From assembly GCF_029633865.1 (NCBI RefSeq), contig NC_079215.1:50203843-50267842 (forward strand): DNA of 64,000 nucleotides, read 5' to 3'. Below the pieces are notes generated by a model. It ran no database searches. It was not told where the DNA came from and worked only from the letters and a program-made list of their open reading frames with translations. Source of the stretch: Lampris incognitus. Its lineage: Eukaryota > Chordata > Actinopteri > Lampriformes > Lampridae. Position 1 is the first letter of the stretch; each line of letters opens with the position of its first letter. This document shows, one piece after another, positions 39,321-50,054 of the stretch. The translations under genes and the position numbers were made by a program.

Positions 39321-39850
39321 TGTCATGGTTGTGTGATCTGGGTCATCGGGGCTCTCCCATCCACTGATTGGTGTTTCAGTTCACCTGCACCCGTGTGCCT
39401 GAGTGACCCTGATTGCCTGGCTTCACTCTCCTGTTCTCTTCTCCTATTGGCTGTGCAGTCCCTGCACACCTGGGCCCAATCTCCCTCCCCTTTCTCTGAT
39501 TGGCTGTCTGGTTCCTGCCCTGTCCTGCACACCTGCGCCCAATCTCCTTCCCCTTTCTCCAACTGGCTGTACGGGTGCTGCGCACCTGCGCCTGATCTCC
39601 CTGATTGCCCCCCCCCCCCGGATATATTTGCCCCTTGATTGCTCAGGCTCTTTGTCGGTTCATCTCAAACACTCCCAGAGACACTCCAAGAAAGTCTTGG
39701 TTGCCGGCTCGCCACATCATTTTGTGAGCTTTTTCGCTGTCTGTACCTGCCGTCTGTTCCTGCTGTTTGTAAGTGTTTGTGTTATTAAGGCGTTGTTCAA
39801 GCCCAACCTGTCCTTGCTGTCTGCATTTGGGTCCTGCTCTCGCCGTGACA

Positions 39851-40545
39851 TAAGTTCTTTGATCACTTGTACAGCCGTAAATTCTCAGTCCTTACAGATA
39901 ACAACCCACTCAAGAATGTGATGACAACATCTAAGCTGGATGCTATGGGCCAGAGGTGGGTGTCCCAGCTGTCGATATTTGACTTCGATATTCAGTACCG
40001 TCAGGGGTGAAATAACACCAATGTAGATGCCCTTTCTCGTATGACTAACACAGAGTTCTCCCAGGCTCTCCAATCTTGTCCTTAGCAGGTGAGAGACAGA
40101 AAGCAGGGGTGTGGTAAGACAGATGCTGTCCGAGGAACGGATGTTCATCCTGGTTACCAGATGGTCAGTTTGACAGAACTTGGTCCAACCCACTGTCTAG
40201 TGAGCCCAATTTGAATGTGGGGACAGAGTCACTACCTCCCATCACAAAACAGGAGATTTGTGCAGGACAAAAGGAACACCCTGCTATTGGCCCAGTTCTA
40301 TATTACAGGAGTCTGAACCACAAGCCAAGCTGCAGTGAGAGGTTGGATGGTGGGGGGCCAATGTGTCTTCTCTTAAAAGAGTGGAAGAGGTTGGTGATTA
40401 GGGATAGTATCCTGTACCGCTGGTTTAAGGATTGTCAAAGGGGGAGCAGTTGAGCAGCTCATCCTGCCAGAAAAGCTGCGTGTGTCAGTAAAGACTGCCC
40501 TTCATGATGACTCTGGGCACCTGGGATTCGAAAGGACATTTCAGA
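39851..40545 (+). pseudogene. Gypsy element B, RNase H to integrase start
   Basis: Resumes after the 5-bp duplication: KFFDHLYSRKFSVLTDNNPL (RNase H), KLDAMGQRWVSQLSIFDFDI, NVDALSRM. The linker follows (EICAGQKEHPAIGPVLYY, LVIRDSILYRWF), then AACVSKDCPS-type text in a shifted frame and GHLGFERTFQTV at 40515-40550, the start of the integrase zinc domain. It stops where a LINE F fragment begins. Confidence 0.82.
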
Positions 40546-41467
40546 CCGTGTACCCCGGGGCACTCTGTGGGGGGTACTGCGGGAGTAAGGGGTACTGGGG
40601 CAGTTGCTACAAGCCATCCGGTCCTTGTATAACCAAAGTGAGAGCTGTGTCCTTATTCTCAGCACAAGGTCAAACACGTTTATAGTGGGTGTTGGACTCT
40701 GCCAAGGTTGACCTTTGTCTCCATTTCTGTTTGTGATATTCATGGACAGGATCTCAAGGCGCAGCCAAGGTGAGGAATGTGTCCGTTTTGGGAACCTCAA
40801 AATTGCATCTCTGGTCTTTGCAGATGATGTTTTGTTGGCTTCATCAGAACGCGACCTCCAGCCTGCATTGGATCGGTTTGCAGCTAAGTGTGAAGTGGCT
40901 GGGATGAGTGTCAGCACCTCCAAGTCTGAGGCCATGGTTCTCTACCGGAAAATGGTGGATTGCTCCCTCCAGGTTGGGGATGAGTTGTTGCCTCAAATGA
41001 AGGAGTTCAAGTATCTCGGGGTCTTGTTCACGAGTGAGGATAGGATGGAGCGGGAGATGGACAGGCAGATTGGTGCAGCATCAGCAGTAACTCGGACATT
41101 GTACCGGATCGTTGTGGTGAAGAGGGAGCTGAGCTGGAAGGCAAAGCTCTCAATTTACCAGTCAATCTTCGTTCCAACCCTCACCTATGGTCATGAGCTT
41201 TGGGTAGTGACCAAAAGTGTGAGCTCGCGGATACAAGTGGCTGAAATTAGTTTCCTTCATAAGGTGTCTTTGCTCAGCCTTACAGATAGGGTGAGGAGCT
41301 CGGACATCCGGAGGGAGCTCGGAGTAGAGCCGTTGCTTCTTCACATCGAAAGGAGCCAGTTGAGGTGGTTCGAGCATCTGATTAGGATACCTCCTGGGCG
41401 CCTTCCTTTGGAGGTTTTCTGGGCACGGCCAACTGGGAGGAGACCTCAGAGTAGATCCAGAACTTCT
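40546..41467 (+). pseudogene. LINE family F, reverse transcriptase middle part (copy 3)
   Basis: Encodes the region from the PRGTLWG-like segment through GLCQG, PLSPFLFVIFMDRISRRSQG, the FADDVLLASS box (40820) and on to SRIQVAEISFLHKVS and RPTGRRPQSRSRTS. It lacks both the 5' half and the true 3' end, and replaces, rather than just interrupts, part of gypsy B. Much of it is one open 251-codon frame (40715-41470). Confidence 0.82.
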
Positions 41468-41541
41468 TGACCCTCGAGAAATCCAAAGGTGGTCATGAAA
41501 ATGTGCTTGATGTCACTGATCATTCTTCCCGCTTTGCACAG
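41468..41541 (+). pseudogene. Gypsy element B, integrase core fragment
   Basis: Twenty-odd residues, LEKSKGGHENVLDVTDHSSR then FAQA, match the segment after the first catalytic Asp of gypsy integrases. It is cut at once by an LTR-element fragment. Confidence 0.7.
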
Positions 41542-41985
41542 GCCTCCAGAGCGGCGGTCCAGTCAGCATCGCCAGCCTCTGGGTCATCCATCTGCCCGTC
41601 CGCCGGAGCTGCTCTGCTCTGTGGTCCTGCATCTTGGTTGCCCTCCAGATCGGTTCCACCCATCGGTCCAACCCTCAAGCCATCTGCCTGAGATCCCTGG
41701 CCCCATTCATCCTCCCCCAAACCCCCTCTGTCCGTCCTGCTGGATGCTCATGGTCCATTCATTTGGGACATCTGGAACCCGTCCCTGGAGGGGGAGGGGG
41801 GTCCTAACCCTAACCCTCAGAGACACTTGGTCATCGGATGCGCCACGTCATGTTGTGAGTTTTTACCGCTGTCTGTACCTGCCGTCTGTTCCTGCTGTTT
41901 ATAGGTTTTGTGTTAATAAAGAGTTGTTCTGGCCAGTTGGTCTCCGCTGTCTGCACTTGGGTCCTCTCCCTGCTTTCATCATGAC
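41542..41985 (+). repeat. Second, truncated copy of the non-autonomous LTR element
   Basis: Starts inside the unique 3' part of the internal region (GCCTCCAGAGCGGCGGTCC), runs to the polypurine tract, then lacks most of the LTR 5' part. In its place stands CCTAACCCTAACCCTC (41803-41818), and the LTR resumes at CAGAGACACTTGGTC and ends TCATCATGACA. Confidence 0.8.
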
Positions 41986-42263
41986 AAACAGACTGTATTG
42001 CTATCAGTAGCCTCGTCCACTTGTAAGGCCAAACGCTTGTCTTTCAGTTTTTCACTGAGTTGTTCTTCAAGGTCATTTGAAATGTTGCATATACGTCTTG
42101 CAACTGTATCATTGGACAGAGGGATAGCCTTCAATTTTGCAGCGCTTGTCTCATCAAACATAGTTAACACCCTATCTAAAGCCGCAGGAAGTATGAGCTC
42201 CTCTTCTATTGTGTGTGGTTTCTTGCACTGGCCAATTCTGTATGCGACTTTGTATGATGCCAT
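41986..42263 (-). pseudogene. hAT transposase-like (ZBED/SCAND3-type) fragment
   Basis: About 90 residues on the minus strand: SYKVAYRIGQCKKPHTIEEE, LILPAALDRVLTMF, KLKAIPLSNDTVARRICNIS, LALQVDEATDS. This fits the start of the catalytic part of ZBED5- and SCAND3-like hAT-derived proteins. It is truncated on one side by the LTR fragment and on the other by LINE G. Confidence 0.7.
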
Positions 42264-44305
42264 TACAGTACATTACATTCCAGTCATTTAGCCGATGCTT
42301 TTATCCAAAGCAACTTACAATAAGTGCATTTAACGTAGGAAATCAGGAGAACTACTAGTCATCAGAGGTCATAAGTGCATCTTCTCTCTAAACAAGCATC
42401 TAAGAGCAAAACCAGTGCTAAAGTAAAAGCGCAAGAAAGAGAATTTTTTTTAATTAGTGAATACAGTAAGTGCTAAGAGCAAGTAACAAGGTAGTAATTC
42501 TTGAAGAGGTGAGTTTTCAACCTGCGCCGAAAGATGGGCAGCGACTCCGCTGTCCTGACATCAGTGGGGAGTTCATTCCACCACTGTGGGGCCAGGACAG
42601 AAAAGAGCTGTGACCGGGTCGATCGGAAGCAGGGGCCTCTGAGCGACGAGGCAACCAGGCGTCCCGAGGCAGCAGAGCGAAGTGGTCGGGCGGGGGTGTA
42701 GGGCTTGACCATGGCCTGGAGGTAGGAAGGAGCTGTTCCCTTCACTGCCCTGTAGGCTAGCACCAGAGTCTTAAACTGGATGCGAGCAGCTACTGAGAGC
42801 CAGTGTAGGGACATGAGAAGGGGAGTTGTGTGGGAGAACTTAGGGCGGTTGAACACCAGACGAGCTGCAGCTTTCTGAACAAACTCCAGAGGTCTCATGG
42901 CCAACGCCGGGGCGCCAGCAAGGAGGGAGTTGTCGTAGTCTAGCCGGGAGATGACCATAGCCTGGATGAACACCTGTGCCGTCTCGTTGGTGAGTAATGG
43001 GCGAATCCACCTGATGTTATGGAGGAGACATTTGCAGGAGCAAGCAACCGATGCAACATTTGCAGTAAATGACAGTTGGTTGTCCAGGATCACACCCAGA
43101 TTCCTCGCAGTCCGAGTTGGCATCACCACGGTGTTGTCAATGGTGATGGCCAGGTCTCAGTGCGGGCAACCTTTCCCCGGGAGGAACATAAGCTCGGTCT
43201 TGTCCAGACTGAGTTTCAGGTGGTGTGTCGCCATCCACTCCGAGATGCCAGTTAAGCACGCAGCAATGCGTGCCTCTACTTGTGTGTCAGAGGGAGGAAA
43301 GGACAAGATCAGCTGGGTGTCATCGGCATAACAGTGATAAGAGAAGTCATGCGAGCGAATAACAGAACCCAGTGATGTCGTGTACAGGAAGAACAGGAGA
43401 GGACCCAGAACCGAACCTTGTGGAACGCCTGTAGTCAGTCTGCGAGGCTCCGACACAGATCCTGTTCTTGTCACCTGGTAGGAGCGACCCGTCAGGTAGG
43501 ATGCAAACATTGAGAGTGCAGAGCCTGTGACACTCAGACCCTCGAGGGTAGAGAGGAGGATCTGGTGTTTCACTGTGTCAAATGCAGCTGACAGGTCCAG
43601 GAGTATCAGGACAGAGGAGAGAGAGTTTGCTCTCGCAGCACGCAGCGTTTTTATCACTGTAAGGAGGTCCATCTCTGTGGAGTGACCCATCTTGAGCCCA
43701 GACTGGTTGGGGTCCAGGAGGTTGTTCTGGTGGAGGTACAAAGAAAGTTGGTTAAAGACAGCACGTTCGAGAGTTTTGGATAGAAAGGGTAGAAGGAGAA
43801 CCAGTCTGTAGTTTTTGACATCAGAGGGGTTAAGTGATGGTTTCTTGAGAAGGGGGGTGACTCTAGCATCCTTGAAGGCAGATGGAAAGCATCCTGCCTG
43901 GAGGGAGGTGTTGAGGTGGGTTAGAAAGGGAAGGCGTTCAGGTGCTATAGACTGAAGAAGAGGGGAGAGGACCGGGTCAAGGGAGAATGTGGTGGGGCAA
44001 CTGGATGTGATGAGGTTGAGGACCTCGTCGGGGGAGGGGGGAGCGAGGTGGGATAGGGCGGGACGTGGAGAGGTGAGGGAGGGTGCAGAGTGTGGGCTAG
44101 TGCAAGGAGCACTAACCGAGTGGTGAGAAAAGGAGGATCTGATGTCGTTTACCTTCTTGTCAAAGAAGTTAACGAAGTAATCAGGGAAAGGGAGGATGTA
44201 GGAGGAGGAGGTGGGGGTTGAAGAAGTGTAGAGAAGGTCTCAAAGAGTTTCTTAGGATTATAGGCAGAGGATTGGATTTTAGCGCAATAGAAGGTAGCTT
44301 TAGCA

Positions 44306-47300
44306 ACCCAGCCACTGAGGATGCACAAGCCAGTGCATCCTTAGTGCCGGTCCCAAGCCCGGACAAATGGGGAGGGTTGCGTCAGGAAGGGCATCCGGCG
44401 TAAAATCTTTGCCAAATCAAATATGCGGATCATAAATAAGACTTACATACCGGATCGGTTGAGGCCCGGGTTACCAACGACCGCCACCGGTACTATTAAC
44501 CAGCAGGGTGTCGGTGGAAACTATGCTACTGTTGGGCGAAGGAGAAGGAGAGGAGGAAAGCATGTCCAGAGGCAGCTAGAGAGGAGGAAGGGTAGGCATG
44601 TGGAGGTGAGAGTTGGAACTTTGAATGTTGGCACTATGACTGGTAAAGGGAGAGAGCTGGCTGACATGATGGAAAGAAGAAAGGTAGGCATACTGTGTGT
44701 GCAAGAGACCAGGTGGAAGGGGAGTAAGGCCAGGAGTATCGGAGGTGGGTTCAAACTCTTCTACCATGGTGTGAATGGGAGGAGAAATGGGGTAGGGGTA
44801 ATTCTGAAGGAAGAGTATGTCAAGGGCGTGCTGGAGGTGAAGAGAGTGTCAGACAGAGTGATGAGTATGAAGCTGGAAATTGAAGGTTTATTGCTGAATG
44901 TTATCAGCGCATATGCCCCGCAAGTTGGGTGTGAGATGGATGAAAAAGAAGAATTCTGGAATGAGTTGGACGACATGGTGGAGAGGGTACCCAAGGAGGA
45001 GAGAGTGGTGATTGGAGCGGACTTCAATGGACATGTTGGTGAAGGGAACAGAGGTGATGAGGAGGTGATGGGAAAGTATGGAGTCAAGAAGAGAAATGTG
45101 GAAGGACAGATGGTGGTCGATTTTGCGAAAAGGATGGAAATGGCTGTGGTGAATACATATTTCAAGAAGAGGGAGGAACACAGGGTGACGTACAAGAGTG
45201 GAGGAAAGTGCACACAGGTGGACTATATCTTATGTAGAAGGCACCATCTAAAAGGGATTGGAGACTGCAAGGTGGTGACAGGGGAGAGCGTAGCCAGGCA
45301 GCATCGGATGGTGGTCTGTAGGATGACTTTGGAGACCAAGAAGAGGAAGCGAGTGAAGACACAGCCGAAGATTAAATGGTGGAAGTTGAAGAAGGAAGAC
45401 TGTTGTGTGGAGTTCAGGCAGGAGTTAAGACAGGCACTGGGTGGTAGTGAAGAGTTGCCAGATGGCTGGAAAACCACTGCAGAAATAGTGAGGGAGACAG
45501 CTAGGAAGGTACTTGGTATGTCATCAGGACAGAGGAAGGAAGACAAGGAGACTTGGTGGTGGAATGAGGAAGTACAGCAAATTATACAGAGGAAAAGGTT
45601 GGCAAAGAAGAAGTGGGATAGTCAGAGAGATGAAGAAAGTAGACATGAGTACAAGGAGATGCAGCGTAAAGCAAAGAGAGAGGTGGCAAAGGCAAAGGAA
45701 AAGGCGTATGGTGAGTTGTATGACAGGTTAGACACTAAGGAAGGAGAAAAGGACTTGTACCGATTGGCTAGACAGAGGGACCAAGCTGCAAAGGATGTGC
45801 AGCAAGTTAGGGCGATCAAGGATAGAGATGGAAATGTGCTGACAAGTGAGGAGAGTGTGCTAAGAAGGTGGAAGGAATACTTTGAGGGGCTGATGAATGA
45901 AGAAAATGAGAGAGAGAGAAGGTTGGATGATGTAGGGATAGTGAATCAGGAAGTTCAGCGGATTAGCAAGGAGGAAGTGAGGGCAGCTATGAAGAGGATG
46001 AAGAATGGAAAGGCAGTTGGTCCTGATGACATACCTGTGGAGGCATGGAGATGTTTAGGAGAGATGGCAGTGGAGTTTCTAACTAGATTGTTTAACACAA
46101 TCCTGGAAAGTGAGAGGATGCCTGAGGAGTGGAGAAGAAGCATACTGGTACCGATTTTCAAGAACAAGGGCGATGTGCACAACTGTAACAACTACAGAGG
46201 TATAAAGTTGATCAGCCACAGCATGAAGATTTGGGAAAGAGTAATAGAAGCTAGGTTAAGAGGAGAGGTGACGATCAGCGAGCAGCAGTATGGTTTCATG
46301 CCACGAAAGAGCACCACAGATGCGATGTTTGCTTTGAGAATGTTGATTGAGAAGTATAGAGAAGGCCAGAAAGAGTTGCATTGTGTCTTTGTAGATTTAG
46401 AGAAAGCTTATGACAGAGTCCCGAGAGAGGAGGTGTGGTATTGTATGAGGAAGTCAGGAGTTGCAGAGAAGTATGTAGGAGTGGTGCAGGATACGTATGA
46501 GGGAAGTGTGACAATGGTGAGGTGTGCGGTTGGAATGACAGATGGGTTCAAGGTGGAGGTGGGATTACATCAAGGATCGGCTCTTAGCCCTTTCTTGTTT
46601 GCAATGGTGATGGACAGGTTGACGGACAAGATCAGGCAGGAGTCTCCATGGACGATGATGTTCGCGGATGACATTGTGATCTGTAGCGAGAGTAGGGTGC
46701 AGGTCGAGGAGAGCCTGGAGAGGTGGAGGTATGCACTAGAGAGAAGAGGAATGAAAGTCAGTAGGAGCAAGACGGAATACCTATGCGTGAATGAGAGAGA
46801 GGACAGTGGAATGGTCAGGATGCAAGGAGTGGAGGTGACAAAGGCATCTGAGTTTAAATACTTGGGGTCAACTGTCCAAAGTAACGGGGAGTGCAGTAGA
46901 GAGGTGAAAAAGAGAGTGCAGGCAGGTTGGAGTGGGTGAAGAAGTGTGTCAGGAGTGATTTGCGACAGAAGGGTACCAGCAAGAGTTAAAGGGAAAGTTT
47001 ACAAGATGGTTGTGAGACCAGCTATGTTATATGGTTTGGAGACAGTGGCACTGACGAAAAGACAGGAGGCGGAGCTGGAGGTGGCAGAGTTGAAGATGCT
47101 AAGATTTTCACTGGGAGTAACGAAGAAGGACAGGATTAGGAACGATTATATTAGAGGGACCGCTCAGGTTGGACGGTTTGGAGACAAAGCAAGAGAGGCA
47201 AGATTGAGATGGCTTGGACATGTATGGAGGAGAGATGCTGAGTATATTGGGAGAAGGATGCTGAATATGGAGCTGCCAGGGAAGAGGAGAAGAGGAAGGC

Positions 47301-47450
47301 CAAAGAGGAGGTTTATGGATGTGGTGAGGGAAGACATGCAGGTGGCTGATGTGACAGAGGAAGACGCAGAAGACAGGAAGAAATGGAAACGGATGATCCG
47401 CTGTGGCGACCCCTAACGGGAGCAGCCGAAAGTAGTAGTAGTAGTAGTAG
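44306..47450 (+). mobile_element. Full-length RTE-clade LINE, copy 2
   Basis: Second RTE copy, same ends as copy 1, inside LINE G. The target duplication AAGGTAGCTTTAGCA lies at 44291-44305 and 47451-47465 (up to 18 bp if TAG from the tail is counted). The tail is a run of TAG units. Both copies are nearly the same base for base. Confidence 0.93.
44423..47416 (+). pseudogene. RTE endonuclease-reverse transcriptase with one stop
   Basis: Starts at ATG 44423 (MRIINKTYIPDRLRPGLPTT), about 45 residues before the endonuclease, and is open to a TGA at 46937-46939 where copy 1 has TGG. It resumes in the same frame to 47416. Motifs are as in copy 1, but with DLEKAYDRVPRE instead of DLETAYDRVPRE and the full EAELEVAELKMLRF segment. 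A single nonsense change separates it from a full-length frame. Confidence 0.88.
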
Positions 47451-48540
47451 AAGGTAGCTTTAGCAGCAGAAAGGGAGGAGGAGAGAGTGGAAAGAAGAGA
47501 TTGGAAGTTGAGAAGGTCCTCTGGGAGTCTGCCTTTTCTCCATTTGTGCTCAGCCACTCTTAGTCTGTCAGTACGTACTGAGTCAGTCAGCCAAGGGGCA
47601 GGTGGCATTGGGCGTGCAGGCCTGGAGGCGAGGGGACAGAGATTTTCCAGAGGAGAGGAGAGGGTAGAGAGAAGAAGTTCAGTAGCAGTGCCAGGGAGTA
47701 GGAGAGAGAAAGATTCCGGTGTAGGGAGGATAGAGGTAACAGAGGAAGAAAGATCAGTGGTGTAGAGAGAGCGTAGGTGTCTACGGGTGGAAACCATGTG
47801 GGTAGGGGGAGGGGCTGAGGGGGGAGAAGAGAGGGAGAGAGAGTAGGACATGAAATAGTGGTCAGAGAGCTGGAGGGGAGTAACAGAGAGATTGGAAATA
47901 GGACAGTGTCTAGTAAAGATAAGGTCCAGCTGGTTGCCGGCCTTGTGGGTAGGAGGAGAGGGTGACAGTCAAAGGAGATGAGGAAAGAGAGAAGAGGATC
48001 TAGCTTGTCAGTGTGGATGTTGAAGTCACCGAGAAGGATAAGTGCAGAGTCATCATCAGGGAAGTGTGAGACAAGTGTGTCAAGCTCCTCCAGAAACTCA
48101 CCAAGGGGTCTGGTGGGTGGTACACAACCACAATGGTGAGTTTGACTGGATAAGAGACAGTAACAGCATGAAATTCAAAAGAGGGCGGAGAAAATTGTGG
48201 AATGGAAAAAAGAGCGTATTCCCATTTCGGGGAGATTAGCAGGCCAGTACCACCACCTTGCCTCCCAGTTCTGGGAGTGTGAGAAAAAGAGTACACATCA
48301 GACAGCTGCGGGTGTGGTAGTGTTTTCTGGCATGATCCAGGTCTCAGTTAGAGCAAGAAAGTTGAGGGAGAGCAAGGATGCGTAGCCTGAGATAAACTCA
48401 TCTTTTGGCACCACGGACTGGCAAGTCCAGAGCCCTCCCGTCACCACTAGCTCAACGTGAGTGGAGAGAGTGGGATAGATGAGATTGGTAGGGTCGCAGT
48501 GCCTAGGAGTGACCCAACGTCTATGCCAGCCCCGGGAAGA

Positions 48541-49340
48541 GGAAAGGACAGGGAATGCGAAGGAAACACATAGTCTATACTAGGTACACAAAATACAGAT
48601 GACTGACCGGATCTAAAAAGAGCAGTCCTTGCTTGACTCAGCCTTTGCTTGATGACGTCTTGGCTTGAAAAAGTCGCGCTTGCCTTTGTTCATTCAGCCT
48701 AGACTTGTGCTTTGTGCTGTTGTTCACTGATGCGGCTTTTACAAATCAATGTTCCTGCTGACGGTATGCACCAAATTTTCTCTGAAAGAACTCGAGGGGC
48801 TTGTTGACGTGACTGGGGTCTAATGTCTATAAATGTCTTCTTAATGTGTTTTCAGCCATAAAATACACACTAGTCTCTCCTCATCTCCCACCACATTCAC
48901 TTGTGAACCTGTAGAATGACTCGCATGAAGGCTTTGTTAGCGTCTAGGCTTAACATTTAATAGTCATTGCAGGGGAACTTACGTACAGTGTACAGGCATG
49001 TAGCTGTGTGTATAATGCCGCCACTAGGCTGTATGATCACGTGACTACTCTGTAAGTATGGAGTGCAGGTCAGTACAAACATAACACTACAAGGTTATCT
49101 ACAGAACCCAAGAGCAAGATAGGCTTCGTCATATTTTCTTAAATTGCCGTTAGCTAAGCATTTTGTCTTGTTTGTCTCGGAAGCATCGCCTGCCCTTCTT
49201 TTCATCCCTGTCAAATGTCTCTCTGTGAACCTACAGACTCTTGCTCATGAAACTACGTTTTGTTGATTGTTCCCCCGTGAAAAAGATTCTGACGTCATGC
49301 CTCTGTGGGGGGTGCACAACCCTGCAAAACCCTTTCCCTG
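48541..49340. other. LINE G 5' flank and unique DNA, no gene recognised
   Basis: The first 150-250 bp may be LINE G 5' UTR. The rest shows no repeat partner and no frame of note. Confidence 0.4.
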
Positions 49341-49349
49341 AACTGTGGT

Positions 49350-49486
49350 AACTAGGTAGCTACTCGTTACACCGGAAGAGAAAAGCATAGTGGCCCGAAT
49401 GCAGAAATGGACCGGAAGTGCCGCGTAAACTTGTCGATCAGTGTAAATTTAAAGGATAAATTGAGTTTCAGCAAAAGCAGCGTGTG
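49350..49486 (+). promoter_or_regulatory. Possible promoter with ETS-type motifs
   Basis: CACCGGAAGAG (49368) and GACCGGAAGTGCC (49411) are ETS/GABPA-like CCGGAAG motifs about 40 bp apart, common just upstream of housekeeping gene starts. The ATG of the exon below follows within 80 bp. There is no TATA box. Confidence 0.4.
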
Positions 49487-49684
49487 ATGTTTGGAATCTC
49501 CCACTGTGATGGTACCGCGAACGCATCAGTACAGCTGTCGCGGGATTTGTGGTATGTGACGTTAACAGGAACTGTTGCTGTGTTCATATATAACGTGGTC
49601 AAACAGTTATTTAAGGCTCCTTTGCGATCCACCAGTAAACCGAGAGAAGAAGAAGAACAAAAGGCTCCTGAGAATTCGGACTTG
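49487..49684 (+). CDS. Candidate first coding exon of a small membrane protein
   Basis: Starts at ATG 49487 (MFGISHCDGTANASVQLS) and ends before the donor GTGAGT at 49685. The ~66 residues contain one hydrophobic segment (LWYVTLTGTVAVFIYNVV, about residues 21-38), then a basic and Glu-rich stretch (KAPLRSTSKPREEEEQKAPE). That suggests a type of single-pass membrane protein with a short luminal or extracellular N-terminus, or a signal anchor. I do not recognise the family. Later exons would lie right of 49684, an area filled by a gypsy element and Penelope pieces, or beyond the window. Confidence 0.45.
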
Positions 49685-49744
49685 GTGAGTTGTTCTTATT
49701 AGTTAGATGTCAGACAGACATCATATGGTGTCAGATGTGACAAG

Positions 49745-50030
49745 AATAATAATAAATAATAATAATAAATCAAACTTATATAGCGCTTTTCTAACACTCA
49801 AAGTCGCTTTACAATAAACGGCGGTGAAACAAGACAATAGATAAACACAACACAGACATAGGAGTGGATGGGAAGGGGGGGGGGGCTACGAGAGGGAGAA
49901 GCAGCAGCCACACACGACACCAGCAGTAGTCTCCGACTTAAACCGATACAGAAGACGTTGATTTTCTGTAGGGGTTTACTCCCGTAGCCTATTCCTCTCC
50001 CGAGGTATCCACTAGGCTGTGGCATACCTC
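49745..50030 (+). repeat. AAT-rich tract and dispersed repeat (TATATAGCGCTTTTCTAACA)
   Basis: AATAAT units lead into TTATATAGCGCTTTTCTAAC and CAAAGTCGCTTTACA, a frequent fish repeat. Gypsy element C starts right after. Confidence 0.6.
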
Positions 50031-50054
50031 GTGGAGTAATTGGAACGGCTCAAC

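Larger units (their letters stand above)
31718..39850 (+). mobile_element. Non-autonomous LTR retrotransposon array, LTR-int-LTR-int-LTR
   Basis: Three LTRs (31718-33331 including an inserted LINE, 34633-35114, 39321-39850), all starting TGTCATGG and ending TGACA, separate two short internal regions (33332-34632, and 35115-39320 including an RTE insertion). TAAGT flanks the whole array (31713-31717 and 39851-39855), so it entered gypsy B once and the double unit arose before or after by recombination. There is no pol. The internal region encodes only a short N-terminal domain and proline-rich repeats. Each LTR carries several ATTGG/CCAAT boxes and a TATA-like GGTATATATGC (33111, 34873; GATATATTTGC near 39620). 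Confidence 0.85.
42267..48540 (-). pseudogene. L2-like LINE, family G, almost full length, split by RTE copy 2
   Basis: Minus-strand LINE. Endonuclease part (48300-47900): VYSFSHTPRTGRQGGGTGLL and VVVYHPPDPLVSF. Linker (47850-47460): ATELLLSTLSSPLENL, APWLTDSVRTDRLRVAEHKW. After the RTE: MYLHQNNLLDPNQSGLKMGH (43741), LLDLSAAFDTVKH, GVPQGSVLGPLLF, CYADDTQLILSF (43330), then ARNLGVILDNQLSF, ISRLDYDNSLLAG, QKAAARLVF, HTTPLLMSLHWLSVAARIQF and WWNELPTDVRTAESL. The 3' end at 42267 reads ACATTCCAGTCATTTAGCCG, a common fish LINE end. There are few stops, so it is fairly young. Confidence 0.88.
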
